Positions 6,945 through 15,292 of a stretch of DNA of 64,000 nucleotides are shown here, in pieces. A model generated the notes under the pieces. The model ran no database searches, was not told the DNA's origin, and saw only the letters and a list, made by a program, of their open reading frames with translations. The position numbers were made by a program, and so were the translations under genes. Within the stretch, counting starts at the first letter, position 1; every line of letters begins with the position of its first letter. This stretch comes from Aliiglaciecola lipolytica (lineage in GTDB: Bacteria > Pseudomonadota > Gammaproteobacteria > Enterobacterales > Alteromonadaceae), in assembly GCF_018860635.1 (NCBI RefSeq), contig NZ_JAHKPT010000025.1:1-64000 (forward strand). The letters run 5' to 3'.

Positions 6945-7423
6945 TCCGCAGGGTACGCGGGCATGAGTAAGTTACCTGAACAAACCGCATTGTCAACCAA
7001 AACATAAAAAAGGTATAACCAAAAATACCAAATCCAAATAAAACAACTAAATCAAATGGTCAGGTATTTGTTTATGAAATCTAGGCTTGTTGAAATCATT
7101 ATTGCTGAGAATTATTATTGCTAAATAAAATTGAACACTTAACAAGATTCGTAAACAGAATAAGGTGTAGACTAGTACAAAATAAAAAGTATTTAGCCAC
7201 TTAAAATTGTATTAAATCAATTGCTCTGCACGGTAAGATCCTTAACTTAATCTTGCTTACCAATGTATTTCTCAGTTGCTTGCTCAACTTAGTACAGTTA
7301 GCACGTTGGGCTATACAAATTGGCATTGCAGTTAAGTACGCGTACAATTTGCATTATTATAGATGCAGACTCTGGCTAATTGTTCTTTGCTGTATAAATT
7401 TTGTTTCAGGAAAAATTTAGAAA

Positions 7424-8155
7424 ATGAAAAATCGTCGTATGTTTTGGCAGATTGTAAGTAAAATTGAATCACAGATTGACGCTGGCCGTTACCCTGTGGG
7501 CAGTCGCCTTCCACCAGAAAGAGAATTAGCAGAAAACTTTGAAGTCAGTCGCCCTACTATTCGAGAAGCGATAATTGCGCTAGAAGTAAGAGGCAGAGTT
7601 GAAGTAAAAGTGAGTTCAGGTGTATACGTCATTGATACTGCATCTAAAGGCGAATCTACGCCCAACATCAGCGCATTTGAATTAACACAAGCGCGCGCTT
7701 TAGTTGAGGGAGAAGCAGCCGCCCTTGCTGCATTATCAATTACCGATAAAGAACTCGAAGCACTAGAGAAAACGTTAAAAGCAATGGAAAATGGCGATGA
7801 GCCAGAAGCCGCTGATCGCGAATTTCATTCGATTATTGCTACTGCAACTCGCAATACAGCTTTGCTTTATTCGATACAACATTATTGGACGTTACGTGAG
7901 TCTCAGCCACAAATTGTTGCTGCATATAAAGGTGTATGTAGTAGTAGTGTTCAAGATCGTCTTGAAGAACATAGACGCATCTATTTGGCACTGAAAAAGC
8001 ATGACTCTCAAGAAGCACGAGCGGCTATGCACGGCCATTTTCATCGTTTAATTAATTCATTATTTGAAATATCTGAAGCCGAAGCATTGGAAGAAGTCAG
8101 AAAAAAATCCAATGAAACCCGTGATCGTTATTCTTTGACTCACTTGGTCGGTTAA
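7424..8155 (+). CDS. GntR-family (FadR/UxuR-type) transcriptional regulator
   Basis: A 243-residue regulator. Residues about 8-72 form the winged helix-turn-helix with RLPPERELAENFEVSRPTIR, the family signature. Residues about 85-220 form the helical FCD ligand domain with metal-binding candidates in ADREFH, LEEHRRI and MHGHFH. The FCD order is that of UxuR/ExuR-like repressors, which sense uronates or related sugar acids. Its divergent neighbour is the KdgK-type kinase, and TGGTCATACCA lies between them. I infer that it represses kdgK and possibly itself. The ATG at 7424 has no strong ribosome binding site. Confidence 0.85.
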   Translation: MKNRRMFWQIVSKIESQIDAGRYPVGSRLPPERELAENFEVSRPTIREAIIALEVRGRVEVKVSSGVYVIDTASKGESTPNISAFELTQARALVEGEAAALAALSITDKELEALEKTLKAMENGDEPEAADREFHSIIATATRNTALLYSIQHYWTLRESQPQIVAAYKGVCSSSVQDRLEEHRRIYLALKKHDSQEARAAMHGHFHRLINSLFEISEAEALEEVRKKSNETRDRYSLTHLVG

Positions 8156-8259
8156 TATCAGCATGGCTTATGTTGTTGTGAATACAATATAAGCTTGATT
8201 TGTTTAAATTTTGCCAACTATTTTTGTGCGCCCATAGCATCATTATCATTTAGGTTAAC

Positions 8260-8769
8260 ATGACCCAAACTACCCAACATTTTCCTCGTGCTGGCTTTTT
8301 TAAACGATTAGCAGCCATGGTATATGACATCCTAGTTGCCGTGGCAATTGGCATGTGTGCAGGACTTATTTATTCAGTTATTGGCTTGATGTTATTTGAA
8401 AATGGCATAATTGATAAGCAAGGTTTTACCCATTTCATGGATTTTACTGACCAATCCCTGTGGTTTAGAATCAGCGAGCAAATCTGGGTTGGATTCTGGA
8501 TTTTGGTTTTCTTTTTGTGGTTTTGGCGAAATGGTGGACAAACCATCGGCATGCGTGCTTGGCGATTACGTTTATTTAGTACAACCGATCAGCCGTTGGG
8601 CTACGGTCGAGCTTTAATGCGAATTATTTTCTCATTAGGGGGATTGGGAACACTTTTAGTATTATTTGATGTGAAAAATAAACAATCTTTGCAAGATAGA
8701 CTGGCAGGAACGGAAATGCTGGTGTTAAGCAAAGATGCAAATCATCACCGTGCTTGGAAATCACTTTAA
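8260..8769 (+). CDS. RDD-family inner membrane protein
   Basis: A 169-residue membrane protein with three hydrophobic segments (about 22-46, 75-93, 121-139). The RDD motifs are visible: FFKRLAAMVYD at the N-terminus, GQTIGMRAWRLRL before the last third and SLQDRLAGT near the end. Members are poorly characterised; some are proposed ion exchangers. It follows the regulator gene by about 100 bases on the same strand and may be a separate unit. The specific function is unknown. Confidence 0.85.
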   Translation: MTQTTQHFPRAGFFKRLAAMVYDILVAVAIGMCAGLIYSVIGLMLFENGIIDKQGFTHFMDFTDQSLWFRISEQIWVGFWILVFFLWFWRNGGQTIGMRAWRLRLFSTTDQPLGYGRALMRIIFSLGGLGTLLVLFDVKNKQSLQDRLAGTEMLVLSKDANHHRAWKSL

Positions 8770-9142
8770 GCACTTAATCATCGCTAATGAACTCAATCAG
8801 AATTGTTTCTTGCTGCTATTTAGGATTATTCAACGACATCGGTAAATAAAAGGATCTAAGGCTCACAAGCGCTATTTTTCACAGAGTGTTCAGTATGGTG
8901 CAATGCTCATTTTTTAGGCCTTTTGTGGTGCACTTAGACGTTAAGCAGCCTGCGAAAAAAATACCCCCTCCATCAAAAAACCAATAAATACCGTTACATT
9001 TCAACACCTTATGAAACAATAAAAAAGCTGACCATTCGGTCAACTATATGGCATCTTTTGTGCTAACTCTCTTGACTAATTGATTCAGAAATCAAAATCA
9101 ATTTATTCAAATAAGAATTACACACAAGCCAGGAAACACACT
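8770..9142. promoter_or_regulatory. Upstream region of the TonB-receptor gene
   Basis: A 373-base region without a gene. It contains two TGGTGCA half-sites (near 8896 and 8929), an AT-rich block and the perfect inverted repeat at 9029-9042. It very likely holds the promoter for the purine-uptake genes that follow. No purine riboswitch fold or PurR-like ACGCAAACG box was recognised. Confidence 0.45.
9029..9042. promoter_or_regulatory. Perfect inverted repeat TGACC-N4-GGTCA, TetR-type operator candidate
   Basis: TGACCATTCGGTCA is a perfect 5-bp inverted repeat with four central bases, the form bound by many TetR-family repressors. It lies about 100 bases before the receptor start. No TetR gene is present in the window, so the regulator would be encoded elsewhere. 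Confidence 0.45.
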
Positions 9143-11584
9143 ATGAAAAACAACAACAAACAAAAGTTTCATCCGGTAGCATTGGGAATTGCTATTGGTC
9201 TTGCGACTTTGCAGCCTTTGAGTTTATATGCACAAGAAGCTGAAGAAGATGCAACTGAAAGCGTGGAGCGCATCTCTGTTACAGGCTCCTTAGGTAGCTT
9301 GCCTGGTCAAGATGTAGAGTCAGTATTCGGTTTTGGAAAATCTATACTGGAGACTCCCCGTTCAGCCTCCACGATTAGTGATGAACAACTCGAGCGTTTT
9401 GCGGTATCCGACATAGATGATTTAGTCGCTTTCGCTCCAGGTACTTATACCCAATCATTCTTTGGTGTTGCGGGCTCTTTGGATGTACGTGGTACTCCGG
9501 GTGAAGCATATTTTCGAGGGGTTAAACGATTAGATAATCCTGGAAACTATCCAACTCCAATTGGTGCCTCAAGCAGTATCGATATTGTAAGAGGCCCAGC
9601 TTCCCCTATTTACGGACCAGCTAAAATTGGGGGATACCTCAACTTTAACCCTAAATCTGCCCGTGCTAGCGGTGGCCAATATTTGGATGAAAATAAAGGT
9701 GCATTCTCATACACATTAGGAAGTTGGGACAAAAGTGTCCTAACTGCCGAATTAGGTGGCCCAGCGTCAATCGGCGATAAAAAAATGGGCTTCTATCTCT
9801 ATGGTGAAGTTGAGAATTCTGGCAGCTACTATGATAACTCAGCAACCGATCAAACCGTGTTACAAGCATCGTTTAATATTGATATCACTGATAATTTACG
9901 CCTTGAATTTGGTGGAATGCATCATGATTATGATGGAAATCAAGTAGCCGGTTGGAACCGCTTAACCCAAGATTTAATTGACACAGGAACCTACATAACG
10001 GGTACCGCCAAAAATATTGATACCGATGGTTCAGGAGCTATTTCCCATGAAGAGTATGGTGCTGTAAATCTAGCTGGAGAAAACTTTTTCTATGCATTTG
10101 CACCATCGTTCACCGATGCCGACGCCACTGAATTGATGCAGCTTGATAATCCTGGCACCACAACATTAAGCGGTAATCAGGTATTAGTTGCCGCCGACGA
10201 TGTCCTAACTAACACTGTTGATACCCTATATTTCGATATTATTTATTACACAGAAAATGATTGGGAAATTAAAAACCAAATGTTTTATGAGGCATATGAA
10301 AACCTCAATGAAAATGCCTATGGTTTCTCTCAATTCCATGAAAGTTCTGTTTTCGAAAACAAATTGATTATTTCAACTGAATACGAAAACGACTCTCTAC
10401 TTGCACAATTTCAGGTGTCACCATCTATTCGACGCACTCAGTTCTTACATGGTGATGATTTTACCTATGAGTACTTTAACCGTCGCGATTTAACCATGGA
10501 GTCAACCGCGTTAGATAGACGTGAATTAGCCACACGTATCGACGACAATTACGATAACTATGACGAAGGTAATTACATCGATTATGGTATTGCTGCGATG
10601 ACCGATTTAACCTGGGATTTCGGCCTGAATATCGTGTTAGGTCTTCGCTATGACGTTATCGATGTAGAAACCACTAGCCACGGCGATAAGCTATTGGTGA
10701 AAGGGCCTGTTGTTAGTGCTGAGGATAGTTTCAATGGCACCTCATGGAACACCAGTATTTCATATAAAACGCCAATTGGTTTGATTCCCTACATCACGAT
10801 AGCGGAACAAGCAACCGTGATTGCAGGTCAAGGTGCTGAGATTGGTTATGGTCAATTGATTGATGATGATGGCAATTCATATAACGGTGCATTTGATACT
10901 TCTGAATTGAAAGAAATTGGTATCAAGGGCTCGTTTTTAGATGATACCTTGTATTTTGCTTTATCTTCCTATAAACAAGAACGCTCCGATTTTAATGCAC
11001 AAGCGATTGTTACCAATGCAACTACTGAGAACAAAGGTACTGAGTTTGAATTACGTTGGGTTGTGAATGAGCAATTAGTTGTTACCGCTGGTTATACCAA
11101 CATGAAAGTATACAACCTAACTGCATACAACAATGGTGAAGGTGGTTCATTATTTGGTTTCTTGGGTGCTGAAGATCTGACTAGCCTATCTGACCCATCA
11201 CTTGTATTTGGTGGTAATCCCATCGGCTTAACCTTAATCGATGTTGGTGCAAGTAAAGAAGATGCCCGTAAACAAGGGATTCCAGAAAACATCTACACCG
11301 CAACCGCGACCTATGATTTCCAGAATGGTTTTGCAATAAACGGGAGTGTAATTCGTGCTGACGAAACTTACTCTAGCTTCTCTAAATCGGTTGAATTACC
11401 TGCCTATACTTTGGTCAATGCAGGGGTTGTTTACGATGCAGATACCTGGACTGCGAGTTTATCCATTAAGAACCTTACGGATGAAAAATACTATCGCGCA
11501 AATTTCCCAGATCTATTTGGGGCGCAAATTGTGCTACCTGAGTTACCAAGACATTACCAAGCGAAATTTAGCTATAAATTTTAA
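9143..11584 (+). CDS. TonB-dependent outer-membrane receptor with an EF-hand-like loop
   Basis: An 813-residue receptor. I chose the ATG at 9143, preceded by AGGAA, rather than a TTG further upstream. Residues 1-30 are a signal peptide ending SLYAQ. The TonB-box region and plug (about 45-180) show ERISVTGS, RSASTISDEQL, DVRGTPGEAYFRG and IDIVRGPASPIYGP. The rest is the beta barrel, ending in the expected aromatic FSYKF. At residues 293-304 a canonical 12-residue EF-hand loop (DTDGSGAISHEE) is inserted in what should be an extracellular loop. It precedes a NUP-family lipoprotein gene and a purine permease gene, so a nucleoside or purine ligand is inferred. A siderophore-receptor role is the alternative. 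Confidence 0.9.
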   Translation: MKNNNKQKFHPVALGIAIGLATLQPLSLYAQEAEEDATESVERISVTGSLGSLPGQDVESVFGFGKSILETPRSASTISDEQLERFAVSDIDDLVAFAPGTYTQSFFGVAGSLDVRGTPGEAYFRGVKRLDNPGNYPTPIGASSSIDIVRGPASPIYGPAKIGGYLNFNPKSARASGGQYLDENKGAFSYTLGSWDKSVLTAELGGPASIGDKKMGFYLYGEVENSGSYYDNSATDQTVLQASFNIDITDNLRLEFGGMHHDYDGNQVAGWNRLTQDLIDTGTYITGTAKNIDTDGSGAISHEEYGAVNLAGENFFYAFAPSFTDADATELMQLDNPGTTTLSGNQVLVAADDVLTNTVDTLYFDIIYYTENDWEIKNQMFYEAYENLNENAYGFSQFHESSVFENKLIISTEYENDSLLAQFQVSPSIRRTQFLHGDDFTYEYFNRRDLTMESTALDRRELATRIDDNYDNYDEGNYIDYGIAAMTDLTWDFGLNIVLGLRYDVIDVETTSHGDKLLVKGPVVSAEDSFNGTSWNTSISYKTPIGLIPYITIAEQATVIAGQGAEIGYGQLIDDDGNSYNGAFDTSELKEIGIKGSFLDDTLYFALSSYKQERSDFNAQAIVTNATTENKGTEFELRWVVNEQLVVTAGYTNMKVYNLTAYNNGEGGSLFGFLGAEDLTSLSDPSLVFGGNPIGLTLIDVGASKEDARKQGIPENIYTATATYDFQNGFAINGSVIRADETYSSFSKSVELPAYTLVNAGVVYDADTWTASLSIKNLTDEKYYRANFPDLFGAQIVLPELPRHYQAKFSYKF

Positions 11585-11629
11585 TCTTAAAAATAACGTT
11601 AAAATGAGTTAATTGTTTTATTGGTATTA

Positions 11630-11665
11630 GGGTAAATATGTTGTTTCGACATATTTACCCTTTTT
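11630..11665 (+). terminator. Strong intrinsic terminator or attenuator after the receptor gene
   Basis: GGGTAAATATGT and ACATATTTACCC form a perfect 12-bp stem with a 7-base loop, followed by TTTTT. It lies between the receptor gene and the NUP gene. Because the next gene starts only 15 bases later on the same strand, it may act as a partial terminator that lowers expression of the distal genes. Confidence 0.8.
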
Positions 11666-11679
11666 ACAGGAATCGACAA

Positions 11680-12798
11680 ATGTTCGGCATTACACTCCAA
11701 AAATTATTTAACAGCGCATTATTCAGTGTCGCTATATTAGGGTTGACAGCTTGTACTGTCGATAACAGTGAATCTAATTCAACAACGCTTCCAACAGCGA
11801 TTGAAGTAAAAGTGGTTGTGGTAACCATGTTTGAAATTGGTGAAGATGAAGGGGATAAACCCGGTGAATTCCAACTTTGGAAGGCCGGCCAAAAACTCTC
11901 AACCAAATTCGATTTCCCCCACTCACATCACGATATATATATGAATACTGACACTGGCGTGATGGGAATTGTCACCGGCATGGGCACCGCTAAGGCCACT
12001 GCAGCAATAATGGCGCTAGGTTTAGATCCTCGCTTTGATTTAAGTAAGGCCTATTGGTTGGTAGCCGGCATAGCGGGTTTTGATCCCGCTGATGCATCTA
12101 TTGGTTCTGCCGCTTGGGCAACATGGATTGTAGATGGCGACTTAGCCCACCAAATTGACGCACGAGAAATTCCAGAACAGTGGTCTTCTGGTTATTTTCC
12201 GCTTTTTGCCAATGCTCCATATTCTGATTCAGAACACGCATCAGACACCCAGCACAGCGCTAACGGTGAAGTTTATAAACTGAATCCATCGTTAACGGAA
12301 TGGGCTTTTCAGCTCACTAAAAATATTCAATTAACAGATTACCCAGCAATGGCAGAATTGCGGGCCAAATACAGCGACTTTGCAAATGCGCAGAAAAAAC
12401 CTTTTGTGCTCAAAGGTGATCAGCTTGCCTCGTCTACGTTCTGGCACGGAAAACGACTTAATCAATGGGCAAATGACTGGACAACCTTTTGGACCAACGG
12501 TCAGGGTAACTTTGTCAGCTCCGGTATGGAAGACACCGGCACTATGCAAGCCATAGAGTATTTAGACCGAATAGATAAAGTAGATAGAGACAGAGTGATG
12601 GTGCTGCGTACAGGTAGCAATTACTCTATGCAACCAACAGGTTTAAGTGCCGCCGAAAATCTGGCGATGGAAAGCGGTGAGGCGGGCTTTGCTGGCATGC
12701 AATCGGCCTTGGAATCAGCCTATACGGTAGGTAGCACAGTCGTAAAAGCCCTACTTGACGATTGGAAAAATTATCGCCAAAATCCACCAAGCGCTTGA
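11680..12798 (+). CDS. NUP-family purine nucleoside permease-like lipoprotein
   Basis: A 372-residue protein. I chose the ATG at 11680 with AGGAA upstream; an earlier ATG at 11638 falls inside the terminator hairpin. The signal peptide ends in the lipobox GLTAC, so it should be a lipoprotein. The mature part matches the NUP family (first described as a fungal purine nucleoside transporter), with KVVVVTMFEIGEDEGDKPGE, YMNTDTGVMGIVTGMGTAKA and YWLVAGIAGFDP. The fold belongs with nucleoside phosphorylases, so a periplasmic nucleoside-binding or -cleaving role is as likely as transport. Between an outer-membrane receptor and a base permease, it could release bases from nucleosides; that is inference. 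Confidence 0.8.
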   Translation: MFGITLQKLFNSALFSVAILGLTACTVDNSESNSTTLPTAIEVKVVVVTMFEIGEDEGDKPGEFQLWKAGQKLSTKFDFPHSHHDIYMNTDTGVMGIVTGMGTAKATAAIMALGLDPRFDLSKAYWLVAGIAGFDPADASIGSAAWATWIVDGDLAHQIDAREIPEQWSSGYFPLFANAPYSDSEHASDTQHSANGEVYKLNPSLTEWAFQLTKNIQLTDYPAMAELRAKYSDFANAQKKPFVLKGDQLASSTFWHGKRLNQWANDWTTFWTNGQGNFVSSGMEDTGTMQAIEYLDRIDKVDRDRVMVLRTGSNYSMQPTGLSAAENLAMESGEAGFAGMQSALESAYTVGSTVVKALLDDWKNYRQNPPSA

Positions 12799-12862
12799 TT
12801 TTAATAGTATAAAAAATGCTGATAGACATCAGGTCAATTATAATAACTAGAGACATCATCCA

Positions 12863-14191
12863 ATGAACACATTTTTAGAGCGCTTTTTTAGTCTGTCGCA
12901 ACACGGTACAAACTTTAAAACCGAATGCATTGCCGGTCTGACGACATTTGCCGCTATGTCATATGTATTAGTAGTCAATCCAAGCATCTTATCCGCCTCT
13001 GGTATGCCCGTCGCCGGCTTAATTACGGTAACTGCATTGGCTGCCTGTATTGGCACTTTGTTGATGGCATTCATGACTAATTATCCGATTGCTATGGCAC
13101 CGGGCATGGGGCTCAACGCGTTTTTTGCGTTTACTATCTGTATTACTCGAGAGGTGCCTTGGGAAGCGGCCCTTGGTATTGTATTTTGGAATGGGATTTT
13201 ATTTGTACTGTTATCGTTATTGGGGATCCGCAAAAAAATTGCCGATTCTATACCGAATGCCTTAAAGATAGGTGTGCAGTGCGGTATCGGACTATTTATT
13301 GCTTTTATCGGACTGAAAAATGCCGGCTTGATTGTCGATAACCCAGCCACATTGGTGTCTTTAGGGGACTTATCTCAACCTGTGACCCTACTGGCATTAG
13401 CGGGCATAGTCGGTACCATCATATTAGTCGCGAAGAATATTACTGGGGCAATTTTAATATCGGTTATTGGTTTAGCCATTATTGGCGCCTTCATTCCCCA
13501 TGGAGAAGGTACATTAACCCCTACTCCCGCCGGAATAGTTGGGTTACCAGAGAGCATATCATCAACGTTTTTTGCAATGGATATTATGTATCCCATAGAA
13601 AATTTTGCGCACACCTGGGATCTAATATTCGCCCTACTGTTTGTGAATATGTTCGATACTATAGGTACCCTAATAGGCGTATCTCGCAAAGCCAACTTAC
13701 TTGATAGTAATGGTGAATTACCGAAGATGGGCAGCGCCATGACCGCTGATGCTGCAGCCAGTGTGGTAGGAGCAACCTTAGGTACATCACCGGTCACATC
13801 ATATGTAGAATCAGCATCAGGGGTGTCAGCCGGCGGCAGAACGGGGCTCACTGCGGTAATTGTCGCCCTTTGCTTCGTGTTAGCCTTGTTCTTCACTCCA
13901 TTGATGGTTGTAGTGCCCGTAATGGCAACCACGCCAGCATTAGTGATGGTAGGTATATTTATGATGGAGTCTATTCGTCAACTAGATTTTGATGACTTGC
14001 CCTCGTTAGCAACCGCCACTGTAGCCTTACTCACAATGCCACTCACGTTTAGCATAAGCGAAGGTATCGCATTGGGCTTTATCACTTATGTTGGGGTGAA
14101 TCTGGGGATGGGCAAATACAAACAAATATCGGCCCTTACTTACATCATGGCTGGCATATTTATGCTGCGCTATATATTTAACTTGAAATAA
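12863..14191 (+). CDS. AzgA-type adenine/guanine/hypoxanthine permease (NCS2 family)
   Basis: A 442-residue inner-membrane permease with about 14 hydrophobic segments. Motifs of the AzgA/PbuG branch are present: TTFAAMSYVLVVNPSIL near the start, MAPGMGLNAFFAF, NMFDTIGTLIGVS and TSPVTSYVESASGVSAGGRTG (shortened here as the substrate-site region around residues 312-332). It imports purine bases with protons. It follows the NUP lipoprotein gene by 64 bases and completes an outer-to-inner-membrane purine route. Substrate choice between adenine, guanine and hypoxanthine cannot be read from sequence alone. Confidence 0.9.
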   Translation: MNTFLERFFSLSQHGTNFKTECIAGLTTFAAMSYVLVVNPSILSASGMPVAGLITVTALAACIGTLLMAFMTNYPIAMAPGMGLNAFFAFTICITREVPWEAALGIVFWNGILFVLLSLLGIRKKIADSIPNALKIGVQCGIGLFIAFIGLKNAGLIVDNPATLVSLGDLSQPVTLLALAGIVGTIILVAKNITGAILISVIGLAIIGAFIPHGEGTLTPTPAGIVGLPESISSTFFAMDIMYPIENFAHTWDLIFALLFVNMFDTIGTLIGVSRKANLLDSNGELPKMGSAMTADAAASVVGATLGTSPVTSYVESASGVSAGGRTGLTAVIVALCFVLALFFTPLMVVVPVMATTPALVMVGIFMMESIRQLDFDDLPSLATATVALLTMPLTFSISEGIALGFITYVGVNLGMGKYKQISALTYIMAGIFMLRYIFNLK

Positions 14192-14223
14192 ATCAAAGGG
14201 ATCTTACCCCTTGATTTATTTTT
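14192..14223. terminator. Terminator between convergent azgA-like gene and lptG
   Basis: ATCAAAGGG and CCCCTTGAT pair with one mismatch around ATCTTA, followed by TTATTTTT on the plus strand. It fits an intrinsic terminator for the purine permease transcript and may also serve lptG. Confidence 0.65.
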
Positions 14224-14228
14224 GGGGG

Positions 14229-15290
14229 TTAGCGTTTGAGCAAAAATCCGGCAATTGCAGCAAAAACTAAACTTGGCGTTATTGCACCGAGGAAAGGGGG
14301 CAGTTGAAAGACTAAGCTGAAGGTGCCAAAGGTTTCATTACTAATGAAAAACGCAAACCCCGCTAATACTCCCATAATGACCCGAGCTCCCATAGTCACA
14401 CTGCGCAACGGGCCAAACACAAAGGATAAGGCTAGTAACAACATTACGCCAATAGACACGGGTTGCAAAATTTTACGCCACAATGCCAAATTATAACGCC
14501 CCGAATCTTGGCTGTTATTTTCTAAATATTGCACGTAACCATTCAAACCTTGAATTGATAATGCTTCGGGTTTGACACTTACCACGCTCAATTTGTCAGG
14601 AGTGAGAGTTGATTGCCAACTGCCTAACTTGACATTTTGTCCACGTATTTTCTTATCGCCAATAAACGTATAATCAACGTTTGTTAAGCGCCAAACGTCA
14701 TCCACAAACTCCGCTTTTTCAGCGCTCGTAATCTGACGAAGGTTCAAATCTGAATCAAATTCGTAGACATTGATATCGATAAGATTATTGCGGTCAACAA
14801 CCTCACCTATGCTCACAAAGTTATCACCATCCTTTGCCCACACCAGACTGTCAGATGAAAACAAACTGCCGCCAGATATAGCCTGGGTTCTTATTTCTTT
14901 GGCCTTTGCTTCGGTAACAGGTGCCACCCATTCACCAATTGCCATCACAAATAAAACCATCACAATGGCCGTTTTCATTGCCGATACTGTGATATTCCAA
15001 CGTGATAACCCGGCCGATTGCATGATCACCAACTCAGAATTGCTTGCCAGAATACCCAATCCGATCAAACCGCCCAATAAGGTGGCCATTGGAAAGAACT
15101 GCTCTAACTCGCGGGGTAAACTGAGCAGCACATAAATACCAGCTGCTGTCATATCGTAACTGCCACGGCCGACGCTTTTCATTTGCTCTACGAATTTAAT
15201 CAGAGCGCTTAAACCTACAAGTACAGACAAACTAATCGCCGTGGTGCCAAGCAAGGTGCGAGCAATATAAATATCTAGAATACGAAACAT
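14229..15290 (-). CDS. lptG: LPS export ABC transporter permease LptG
   Basis: A 353-residue permease of the LptB2FG complex that extracts lipopolysaccharide from the inner membrane and passes it to LptC. The N-terminus MFRILDIYIARTLLGTTAIS and the three N-terminal and three C-terminal membrane segments flanking a periplasmic beta-jellyroll (about 130-260) are those of LptG. It starts two bases after the end of lptF, so both are translated from one message. The length matches the family. Confidence 0.95.
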   Translation of the reverse strand: MFRILDIYIARTLLGTTAISLSVLVGLSALIKFVEQMKSVGRGSYDMTAAGIYVLLSLPRELEQFFPMATLLGGLIGLGILASNSELVIMQSAGLSRWNITVSAMKTAIVMVLFVMAIGEWVAPVTEAKAKEIRTQAISGGSLFSSDSLVWAKDGDNFVSIGEVVDRNNLIDINVYEFDSDLNLRQITSAEKAEFVDDVWRLTNVDYTFIGDKKIRGQNVKLGSWQSTLTPDKLSVVSVKPEALSIQGLNGYVQYLENNSQDSGRYNLALWRKILQPVSIGVMLLLALSFVFGPLRSVTMGARVIMGVLAGFAFFISNETFGTFSLVFQLPPFLGAITPSLVFAAIAGFLLKR

Positions 15291-15292
15291 GC

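Larger units (their letters stand above)
6703..7423. other. Long divergent control region between kdgK and the GntR regulator gene
   Basis: About 720 bases without a supported gene. It holds a FadR-type operator candidate at 6846-6856, a related sequence AGGTATAACCA at 7011-7021, a GC-rich palindrome at 6929-6944 and the palindrome GTACGCGTAC at 7336-7345 upstream of the regulator gene. The rest is AT-rich. Its length suggests more than one promoter. Confidence 0.5.

Noticed and set aside
9049-9064. Sequence TGGCATCTTTTGTGCT resembling a sigma-54 promoter before the TonB receptor gene
   Set aside because: The GG and GC elements are one base too far apart for the strict -24/-12 spacing.
13375-13932. 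A 185-codon open frame antisense to the purine permease gene
   Set aside because: It is fully inside a clear membrane-protein gene and its translation shows no family motif; a shadow frame.
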